Origin: Candidatus Hydrogenedentota bacterium
GTDB lineage: Bacteria > Hydrogenedentota > Hydrogenedentia > Hydrogenedentales > CAITNO01
DNA: 34,609 nucleotides
Direction: 5' to 3'
Assembly: GCA_007124105.1 (NCBI GenBank)
Contig: SLFT01000334.1
Coordinates: forward strand, 1-34,609
Position 1 is the first letter of the stretch. Each line of letters opens with the position of its first letter. Position numbers and translations under genes: made by a program. Of the stretch, positions 8,748 to 16,545 are shown piece by piece. Under the pieces are notes generated by a model that did not search any database, had not been told where the DNA came from, and was given only the letters and a program-made list of their open reading frames with translations.

Positions 8748-9743
8748 ATGACACATACACAAATGCTGGCGATTGGCTGCGCCGCGATTCTGTTTCTGCC
8801 GCCGTTATTATTGGCTGGCATTGTTTCCTTCACTGCGCTCGTATTGAATCCACGCACTGGCGCGGCCACCGACTATCACACCAGCGCGCTACTCTCCGCC
8901 ACACCGCCGCCCCTGATAGAGCCGACCACGTTGAAAATTGTTACCTTCAACATTGCTTGCGCGTATCTGTTTACATCGAACCGTCCCGAACGCATGCGCG
9001 AGATAGGCCGTGTGCTGACGGAACTTGATCCGGACATTGTTGGCATACAAGAATCATTTGTCGCAAAAGACCGTGAGATACTGTTGGAGGCGTTGTCCGA
9101 GTCACGTTTACAGTATCATGCGGACTATCCGGCGGCGACCGTGGGCAACGGACTGCTCACCCTCAGCGCTTATCCCATTGTGGAAAACTACTTCCATCGC
9201 TTTCGCGTCAACAACCCCTGGTACAAAATGCATCAGGGCGACTGGTGGGCGGGCAAGGGGGTGGGCCTTGCCCGTATTTTATTGCCCGACGGCGCTGTTG
9301 TAGATTTCTACAATACCCATGCGCAGGCAGGACGCGGCGACGCCGCCAATGCCGCTGTACGATTCGAGCAGATGGGAGAACTGGCTGCGTTTATGAACCA
9401 GTCGCGCACCGGCGTCGGCCCTGCGTTCATCGTGGGCGATTTTAATACGCGCATGGGACGGTCTGATCTGGAACGGGCCATGTCCGAGGCCGGGTTGCTG
9501 TGCGCCATGACCATTGAGTCCGGCATAGATTTTATCTTTGCCGCTGAAGATAAACGCTATAACGTTGAAACGCTTGACACCATCGCCATCACCGGAGAGA
9601 CGCGAGGAAGCAAAGGCGCCTTATTCCTGAGTCGCGCGCCCACGCCGCGAGAACTGTGGCGCATCCTTTTTGGTCCCGGCGAAATGACCACGCTGAGCGA
9701 CCATAAAGGTTTCATGTCCACCATACGCATCCATCCGCAATGA
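8748..9743 (+). CDS. endonuclease/exonuclease/phosphatase (EEP) family protein with N-terminal hydrophobic segment
   Basis: LKIVTFNIACA, DIVGIQESF, VGDFNTRMG and LSDHKGFMSTI motifs of the DNase I/EEP superfamily. Confidence 0.85.
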   Translation: MTHTQMLAIGCAAILFLPPLLLAGIVSFTALVLNPRTGAATDYHTSALLSATPPPLIEPTTLKIVTFNIACAYLFTSNRPERMREIGRVLTELDPDIVGIQESFVAKDREILLEALSESRLQYHADYPAATVGNGLLTLSAYPIVENYFHRFRVNNPWYKMHQGDWWAGKGVGLARILLPDGAVVDFYNTHAQAGRGDAANAAVRFEQMGELAAFMNQSRTGVGPAFIVGDFNTRMGRSDLERAMSEAGLLCAMTIESGIDFIFAAEDKRYNVETLDTIAITGETRGSKGALFLSRAPTPRELWRILFGPGEMTTLSDHKGFMSTIRIHPQ

Positions 9744-9841
9744 GTGCGGTACGCTGACGTGTGAACAACATATCACTACCGCTTCTTGCTGGCGAAGATG
9801 AAGGCAAGCGATAAGACGCTAGCTAACACAAGGATAGCCTC

Positions 9842-12283
9842 ATGGATTCTACCGCATTGCCGCTTACCGTACACGCGATTGGACACGGGCATATTGATCC
9901 TACCTGGCTCTGGCGTTGGACGGAAGGTTATGAAGAGGTACGCGCCACGTTTCGCAGCGCCCTGGATAGAATGGATGAAACGGAAGACTTTATTTTCTCA
10001 GCAAGCAGCGCCTGTTTTTATCAGTGGATCAAAGAGTGCGACCCGGAACTCTTCGAGCGCATCAAGGCGCGTGTTAAAGAAGGGCGTTGGGAAATTACGG
10101 GGCCGTTCTGGGTGGAACCCGACTGCAACATTCCTTGCGGCGAATCACTGGTGCGCCACGGCTTGTATTCACAACGTTTCTTCGAGCGGGAGTTTGGGCG
10201 TCGCGCCGTGGTGGGTTTTAACCCCGACGCTTTTGGTCACGCCGGTTCCCTGCCGCAAATCCTCCAGAAACTTGGCGTTCACTACTATGTCTATATGCGG
10301 CCGGCGCCCGTGTGGGAAATGGAATATCCTGACGGCACGCTTTTTTTCTGGCAGTCACAAGACGGTTCGCGTGTGCTGGCGGCGCAAATCCCGATCGGAT
10401 ACGATGGCAGTGAAAACAATCTGCGCGAAAAGGTCGAAGGGTTGCGGCGTTATCCTTTTCTGACAGCGGGACAACGGCACATCCTTTGTTTTTACGGCGT
10501 CGGCAATCACGGCGGCGGCCCCACGCGCAAAGCGATTGCGCTGCTGGAATCCTTGCGCGACGAAGCCTCCTCAGACTACACCGTGCAATTTTCGAGCATG
10601 GAAGCGTTTTTTGAGGCATTCAAAGGGGACACGGATGAATCGAATATTCCGGTGATGCAAAATGAACTGCAACATCACGCCCGCGGTTGCTACAGCGCCC
10701 ACAGCGAAATGAAACGACTGAACCGACAGGTTGAGCATGCACTGATGAGCGCTGAGCGGTTTGCTACTGTTGCGTGGCTGCTGGGCGTTCATCCTTATCC
10801 GCACGACGCCTTTGCCAGGTGCTGGCAGGACCTGCTCTACAATCAGTTTCATGATATTATCGCGGGAACCAGTCTGGAGTTGTCTTATGAAGACACCCGG
10901 GACCAGCTGGGCGCAGCACGCCATCGGGCCGATGTAATCGCCAACGCGGCCATACAATCCATTGCGCGAAACATAGATACATCGGCTGCGGGGAACACTA
11001 TTGTAGCCATCAATCCGTTGCCCTGGCCGGTGAGCGCGCCGCTGGTCGCCCCCTCGATAACGGAACGCGGCATTGGGCGTTCCTATCACATCGTGAACGA
11101 AAACGAGGAACTGATCCCAAGCCAGGAGATACGGGGTGAACGCATAGACCATCGGCGCCGCGCCTTTCTTGCCGCCATTCCCGCGATGGGCTATCGTGTC
11201 TTTCACGCCCGACCGGAATCGCGCCGCTATAAACACGCGCTGCCCCTGGCGTATGGGCGGGATTTTCTGGAAAATATGTGGTGGCGCATCGAGTTTGATA
11301 CGCACACGGGCGCGATCACACGCTTGTTTGACAATACGCTCAAAATGGACGTTGTCACAGACGGCGCAGTGCTTGCCGCCATGGTGGACAACAGCGATAC
11401 ATGGGGGCACGACCTCACGGAATTTCGGGTGGAAGCGGGACGCTTCTCGGCCGTGGACATGCGCGTGGTGGAGGCGGGCGAAATTATGGCCACCCTGCAA
11501 ATTGTATCGCGTTACGACAGGTCGGAGGCCATCACAGAGTTTACCGTGTACCGCGACATCAATCATATCGAATACGCCATGCGCGTTAACTGGCAACAAC
11601 AGTATCAAGCGCTAAAACTTGGTTTCACAACACGCATTGAAGACGGCGCGGCCGTGTACGAGGTCCCGTATGGATTTCAGGAACGTACTGCGGACGGCTG
11701 CGAGGAGCCTGGCCAACAGTGGTTCGACTTGACGGGAACCATTGAAGGACGCCCTTACGGACTGGCCATACTGAACGATGGGAAATATGGTTTTGACGTA
11801 AAAGACGGCGTCATGCGTGTAACACTGTTGCGCAGCCCGGCCTATGCCCACCATGACAATGGACGCTTTGAAGAGACGGCCCGGTGGCCCATCATGGACC
11901 AGGGCTGGCATCAGATGCGGTTTGCCTTGATGCCTCATGAAGGCGACTGGCGCGACGCGCGCGTAGTGAAACGCGCCTGGGAATTGAACGCGCCGCCCAT
12001 TGCCCATATCGAATCCGCCCATCCCGGCCACCATAAGTTACAGGCTGGATTATTTGGCACGGAGTCAGACAACATCTTGTTAAGCGTTATCAAATGCAGC
12101 GAGGACGGTGAAGACATTATCATACGCGGCTACGAAACAGCGGGACGGCAGACGGAAACGCGTCTGCATTTGCCCTATTTCGACAAGTCCTATGACATAC
12201 ATTTTGATCCGCACGAGATCAAAACCTTGCGTGTCAACAGAGCCGCGTGGATAATAAAGGAAGTGAACCTGCTCGAAGAATAA
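9842..12283 (+). CDS. glycoside hydrolase family 38 alpha-mannosidase
   Basis: 813 aa; AIGHGHIDPTWLWRWTEG (metal-site HxHxD), GRWEITGPFWVEPDCNIPCGESLVRH, NPDAFGHAGSLPQIL, plus the C-terminal beta-domain pattern. Confidence 0.92.
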   Translation: MDSTALPLTVHAIGHGHIDPTWLWRWTEGYEEVRATFRSALDRMDETEDFIFSASSACFYQWIKECDPELFERIKARVKEGRWEITGPFWVEPDCNIPCGESLVRHGLYSQRFFEREFGRRAVVGFNPDAFGHAGSLPQILQKLGVHYYVYMRPAPVWEMEYPDGTLFFWQSQDGSRVLAAQIPIGYDGSENNLREKVEGLRRYPFLTAGQRHILCFYGVGNHGGGPTRKAIALLESLRDEASSDYTVQFSSMEAFFEAFKGDTDESNIPVMQNELQHHARGCYSAHSEMKRLNRQVEHALMSAERFATVAWLLGVHPYPHDAFARCWQDLLYNQFHDIIAGTSLELSYEDTRDQLGAARHRADVIANAAIQSIARNIDTSAAGNTIVAINPLPWPVSAPLVAPSITERGIGRSYHIVNENEELIPSQEIRGERIDHRRRAFLAAIPAMGYRVFHARPESRRYKHALPLAYGRDFLENMWWRIEFDTHTGAITRLFDNTLKMDVVTDGAVLAAMVDNSDTWGHDLTEFRVEAGRFSAVDMRVVEAGEIMATLQIVSRYDRSEAITEFTVYRDINHIEYAMRVNWQQQYQALKLGFTTRIEDGAAVYEVPYGFQERTADGCEEPGQQWFDLTGTIEGRPYGLAILNDGKYGFDVKDGVMRVTLLRSPAYAHHDNGRFEETARWPIMDQGWHQMRFALMPHEGDWRDARVVKRAWELNAPPIAHIESAHPGHHKLQAGLFGTESDNILLSVIKCSEDGEDIIIRGYETAGRQTETRLHLPYFDKSYDIHFDPHEIKTLRVNRAAWIIKEVNLLEE

Positions 12284-12352
12284 TATAGCGAGCACAGCCA
12301 ACAACGGGAGACAAGACCCATTAGCATCATACCCTTCCCACGGAGAAAGAAC

Positions 12353-12796
12353 ATGCGTATTGAACGAGTGGAAGAAATCTGTCTGAATTGTCTGCGCGAC
12401 GCCGAGAGTCCGCTGGTGCCTGTCACTGAACTGTATCAACAGTGTGTAGACACGGAAAACGCGGGACACGTGTTGACCGAGGAGGCGTTGCTTCAATTTC
12501 TGCGTGGCCATGCCGATGTTGTCGTTGTTGAAGGCATTGGAGAAGACGATTCCGTAGAGGCGGCTGTCTTTGATAAAATCGGCATCGTTTCGGGAGCGCA
12601 CGCCATGTTGGAGAGTCGCGTTCCCACCCGCGACGAAATGAAGGAGATGCTGGAGATACAGTTAGCGCACATGCGAGAGAACCTGAAAGCCGCGCTGCAA
12701 CAGGCCCAGCAAAACAAAGACAAAGCAAAAGCCGATAAGATAGAGGCGTTAATAGAAAATACCGACGCCATCAATGAACGACTGCAGGAATTCTAA
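12353..12796 (+). CDS. conserved-looking hypothetical protein with C-terminal coiled coil
   Basis: 147 aa; GGAGAAAGAAC before the ATG; AALQQAQQNKDKAKADKIEALIENTDAINERLQEF is helical/coiled-coil-like. Confidence 0.65.
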   Translation: MRIERVEEICLNCLRDAESPLVPVTELYQQCVDTENAGHVLTEEALLQFLRGHADVVVVEGIGEDDSVEAAVFDKIGIVSGAHAMLESRVPTRDEMKEMLEIQLAHMRENLKAALQQAQQNKDKAKADKIEALIENTDAINERLQEF

Positions 12797-12971
12797 CCCG
12801 GATATTTCACCAGATTTCTGTTGCGCCTGCGAATCTTACGCCATCGCAGCCACTTTGCTTGCCCGCCGACTTCGAAGTGTCCCGACACGCTGTCAGCCGG
12901 CGGCCTGCGCAAAATGGCTGATCTGACGCAATCTTCGCAGGCTCACGACGAAGCCTGGTGAAATATACGGG
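12797..12971. repeat. long near-palindromic intergenic element (repeat family copy C)
   Basis: Outer arms CCCGGATATTTCACCAG (12797-12813) and CTGGTGAAATATACGGG (12955-12971; reverse complement differs at one base). Inner arms GCCTGCGAATCTTACG / reverse complement GCCTGCGAAGATTGCG, AGCCACTTTGC / AGCCATTTTGC, CCGCCG / CGGCGG. Confidence 0.8.
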
Positions 12972-12984
12972 CTAATAACAACCT

Positions 12985-13962
12985 TCACGCAACCGTGTAA
13001 ATACAGATTCCGTCCCGCATGGTCCTGCACGCCGCGCCCTTGGCCACCAGATGACGCAAATGCGCCGCTGCCTCGCCAACGGCGAACCACTGCTGCATGA
13101 GCGGAAAATGATCCCACGATTCGGCTACAAAATCCCAGCTCATCCGCGTGGCCATTTCGTATGCCGTATTAACACCTGTTTTCAGGAGGGTCATCACCTC
13201 TGCCTCGCGTATTTGATGATGTTCCCGCAGTTCGTGGATACGTCCTTTCAAGTCGCTGAACACGCGCCGATGCCCAGGCAACACCAGGGCAACGTCTAAC
13301 TCGTACACTTTGTCCAAACTTTGGAGGTAAGCGCCGAGCATATCCTGGTCGTCCAGCATGCCCGATATGTTCGGCGTGATGTCGCCCAGCACGTGATCGC
13401 CAGACAGCAATATCTTTTTGTCCGGCTCATAAAGACAGAGATGTCCCGGACTGTGCCCAGGGGTCTGTATACAGGTAAAACGATAGGCGCCCACCTCAAT
13501 AATATCCCCGTCATGCAGGACAGCGAACTCCGGATAGCGCAAGGGGCCATACTTGATGCCCGGATGTTGTTTCAGCCCCTCCTCAAGTCTGTTGTCTGGA
13601 AACCCGCACACCCGCGCGCGCTCGAGCATCCCGGAAATAAAGTCAGCCGTCTTGAATTTTCGCGTCCACACCGCCTCGGGTTCGTTGAAGTATACGCGGG
13701 CATCTGATGCGGCAAGAGTTGCCACCAGTCCCAGGTGGTCCGCATGAAAATGGGTGATTAAAAAATCGGTGCGCGTCAGATCAACGCCAATCGCACCCAA
13801 GCCCGTCTCCAGCGCCGCACGACATTCGGGCTGGTTCATGCCGGTATCCACCACCAGGGCGCGTTCGCCGCCCGTAACAACATAGGAATTAAGTGAACGC
13901 AGCGGATTATTGGGCAACGGCACTTCGATGCGGTATAGATCGGAACGTATGGTTTCAAACAT
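12985..13962 (-). CDS. metallo-beta-lactamase-fold hydrolase
   Basis: 325 aa; LVVDTGMN, TDFLITHFHADHLGLV (HxHxDH), QTPGHSPGHLCLY, LLSGDHVLG. Confidence 0.88.
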   Translation of the reverse strand: MFETIRSDLYRIEVPLPNNPLRSLNSYVVTGGERALVVDTGMNQPECRAALETGLGAIGVDLTRTDFLITHFHADHLGLVATLAASDARVYFNEPEAVWTRKFKTADFISGMLERARVCGFPDNRLEEGLKQHPGIKYGPLRYPEFAVLHDGDIIEVGAYRFTCIQTPGHSPGHLCLYEPDKKILLSGDHVLGDITPNISGMLDDQDMLGAYLQSLDKVYELDVALVLPGHRRVFSDLKGRIHELREHHQIREAEVMTLLKTGVNTAYEMATRMSWDFVAESWDHFPLMQQWFAVGEAAAHLRHLVAKGAACRTMRDGICIYTVA

Positions 13963-14146
13963 AAGCGGTCTGTCCTTCCCTCAACGGAGATAAGAGGTTG
14001 ATCCCTGTCACGTGATGATACCAGATGGCAAAGGACACACAAATATGAGCTCTATCATTTGTTGCACCGACAGGAAAACCTCGTTGGACTAAGGGCCTGT
14101 ACAGAAAGGTGGACCGGCTCACAGCAAGTAGGCTGTCCCGCGCCGA

Positions 14147-14824
14147 TTACAGCCCTTCATCGGCGGAGAACAGCTCAATGGGGCGGGAAGCGTTTATGAT
14201 TGCCTTGATTACCGGAGGCGGGATATGCGGCGCGGCCACCATAATCAGGGGCGTCACGCCCGTTTGCGCCTCGTAGTCATCTGCGGAGGCGATATACTTG
14301 GGAATATCGCTTGATTTAAGCGCGGCCGTGACTTCGAGCAGAATATGGGTCCCGTCGCCGCGTATGACAATATCCACTTCCCGGTTGCCGTAGTAACCGC
14401 GCTTGACGCTGTAGTTTGTTTCGCCGAGTACGCCCTGCAACGTGTTGCGCATGGTGGCTTCGTTCTGAATGCCCCAGCGCGAACCAAGCGCTGATATGCT
14501 GTCTCGTATTTCCTTAAAGCCAAGGTGCATGGTTCGAACGGTTTCTTTTTGCGCTTCGGCGAGTTCCTCGACACGGCTCTCCGTACGTTTTTGCGCTTCT
14601 GCGAGTTCCTCGACACAGCTCTCCGTACGTTTTTGCGCTTCTGCGAGTTCCTCGACACGGCTCTCCGTACGCTCTTGCGCCCGAGCAAGTTGCTGCACCA
14701 CGTCCTTCAACTCGGTAAAGTCTTCACGGAATACGCCGCGTTCCTCGCGAAGGGCCGTAACAAGATGCAGCAGAGGCGGCCGCAACTCCGCGGGAAATTC
14801 ATCTATAATATTTATCACATGCAC
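14147..14824 (-). CDS. DUF3782-like protein: N-terminal coiled-coil repeats plus PD-(D/E)XK-like C-terminal domain
   Basis: 225 aa; three [14 protein letters not shown] repeats, then [23 protein letters not shown] (E-VDIVI ... LLEV-x-AALK), a nuclease-like core pattern. Confidence 0.7.
   Translation of the reverse strand: MHVINIIDEFPAELRPPLLHLVTALREERGVFREDFTELKDVVQQLARAQERTESRVEELAEAQKRTESCVEELAEAQKRTESRVEELAEAQKETVRTMHLGFKEIRDSISALGSRWGIQNEATMRNTLQGVLGETNYSVKRGYYGNREVDIVIRGDGTHILLEVTAALKSSDIPKYIASADDYEAQTGVTPLIMVAAPHIPPPVIKAIINASRPIELFSADEGL
14546..14671. repeat. three tandem 42-bp coding repeats
   Basis: Units 14546-14587, 14588-14629 and 14630-14671, TTTTTGCGCTTC(G/T)GCGAGTTCCTCGACAC(G/A)GCTCTCCGTACG, near identical; each encodes 14 aa (two heptads). 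Confidence 0.92.
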
Positions 14825-15000
14825 TTCTGTCTATCCTTGTAACTTTTCCACATACGTATTATACCTGATCCGCGCTCACCCGTAAAAAAAGTACGCGTCA
14901 ATTCATTCAGCGATATGCAATAAAGACTCTTTGTAAATGATAGCGCCATTGCACGGGTTTCTTTTTTACGCTTCTTCCGGCCTCGCAATTGGCAATACGA

Positions 15001-16545
15001 CTACGGTTGCTCGCAGTGCGATTCGTTTTCAAAGGCAAGCGCAGCCGTTGGACAGGCGCGTACACACGCTTCGGCCACGGAACCCAACCCCGCTTGAAGG
15101 GTTGCGCCCAGGGCGGCGCGTACACGCGACTTTACGCCTCGCCCGGCAATAGTCATTCCGGGGTCAATGCCGTATTTACGGGTGAGAGCAATGCACACAC
15201 CGCACTTGATACATTTCCCCGGTTCGAACAAAATGGCGCCGGCTCGTTCAATAGGCAGAATAATGCGGTGTGGTAGATTGCGTTTGCCGCCGAGGGTCAC
15301 GCCGTATTCTTCAGCATAAAGACGCAGCTTACAGGTGGTCGGTTGCAGACAGTCACAATGCAGGCATCGCGCCGCTTCTTTTTGCGCGGCACAAGAAAGT
15401 TCAGACGCATTGCCATCTGGCGCCGCATTCATCCCCGCGCGCGACACCATGAACAACGCGTGTTGTCCTTCGCATTCATGGCATCTCTCTTTTCGCTCGA
15501 CGGCATAGGCTTCCAGGTCGTTTTCCTCAAGGCGGCCAAGGCGCGAGTTAAACATGCGTTTTTCCTGATACTCCTCACCGGCAAACAATGCCTGGACACG
15601 CCATGCGGCACGCTTGCCCGCTGCTACCGCACGGACAGGCATTGTTTCTTCACGAGCGCCTATTATGCGTTCGTGGTTGGGCGTTTCAGCATCTTTGATC
15701 GCGAGGATTACGGCGTCGTTCTCTTCGAGGCACGTTGCCAGCGTCATAACGCTCTCTGACTGGCCCGATTCGTTCATATCCACATCCGTAGCGAGAAATG
15801 TCGCCACATTCCATATTTTCAGGAAAGCAAACTCCGCTTCGCGGATGGCATCCGGGATGCTGTCGTCCAGGCCGGGACACACCCGGTCCTCCCTTTCGTA
15901 AAGGCGGCAGGCGTGGCCGTGCTGCGCCAGGACGCGCGCAGCGGCGAGTCCCGCGAGTCCGGCCCCGATAATAGCCACTGATTTTCCGGATGCCGGCTGT
16001 GGCTGTTCCAACTTTTCGGGAAAGGTTTCTGCCGCGCCGCCATGACAGGCGCGTATTGCGAGCGCCTGGTCGTATTGCCCGCGCCGGCATATCTTCTGGC
16101 AAGGGGCGGTACAAATGCTGCCCAGTATGCCGGGAAAAATCAGGTCTTCCCGCGCGATGGTTGCGGCGTCTGCGCCCTCGCCCTGTTGCAGCCGCCGAAG
16201 CATTTGCGGCACACGCAGTCCCGCGGGACACGCCCGCTCACAGGGCCCCTCGCAATCTCCGGCGTGTTCCGCGAGCAGCAGCGCCAAGGTGTCTCGACGC
16301 AACGCGCATATTTCATCGTCATTCGTGACAATGTCCATCCCCTCCTCGGCGGCGGAAGCGCAGGCGAGCAGCGTCTTTCCGGCGGCGGCGTTCCTGACCA
16401 CGCATATCATGCAAGAGGTGAGCGCCCCAGTTTCAGGATGATGGCAGAGCGTGGGAATGGCAACGCCTGCCTCGCGGGCCGCTTCCAGCACGGTGGCGTT
16501 TTCAGCCGCGTCCACTTCGCGTCCATCTATTTTAAGTCGGGGCAT
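15001..16545 (-). CDS. NuoG/HydA-N-type 2Fe-2S protein fused to a truncated GltD-like flavin domain and a C-terminal 4Fe-4S domain
   Basis: 514 aa; N-terminal CHHPETGALTSCMIC...C [2Fe-2S] pattern, HAGDCEGPCERACPAGLRVP, CTAPCQKICRR, GKSVAIIGAGLAGLAAARVL dinucleotide fold, VAAGKRAAW, CIKCGVC...CVRACPTAAL. Confidence 0.8.
   Translation of the reverse strand: MPRLKIDGREVDAAENATVLEAAREAGVAIPTLCHHPETGALTSCMICVVRNAAAGKTLLACASAAEEGMDIVTNDDEICALRRDTLALLLAEHAGDCEGPCERACPAGLRVPQMLRRLQQGEGADAATIAREDLIFPGILGSICTAPCQKICRRGQYDQALAIRACHGGAAETFPEKLEQPQPASGKSVAIIGAGLAGLAAARVLAQHGHACRLYEREDRVCPGLDDSIPDAIREAEFAFLKIWNVATFLATDVDMNESGQSESVMTLATCLEENDAVILAIKDAETPNHERIIGAREETMPVRAVAAGKRAAWRVQALFAGEEYQEKRMFNSRLGRLEENDLEAYAVERKERCHECEGQHALFMVSRAGMNAAPDGNASELSCAAQKEAARCLHCDCLQPTTCKLRLYAEEYGVTLGGKRNLPHRIILPIERAGAILFEPGKCIKCGVCIALTRKYGIDPGMTIAGRGVKSRVRAALGATLQAGLGSVAEACVRACPTAALAFENESHCEQP

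Noticed and set aside
10571-11608. 345-aa minus-strand ORF
   Set aside because: Fully antisense to the GH38 alpha-mannosidase gene; high-GC shadow ORF with no recognisable motif.
14546-14671. CRISPR-like 42-bp repeats
   Set aside because: Directly adjacent coding repeats with no spacers, in frame in the DUF3782-like gene.
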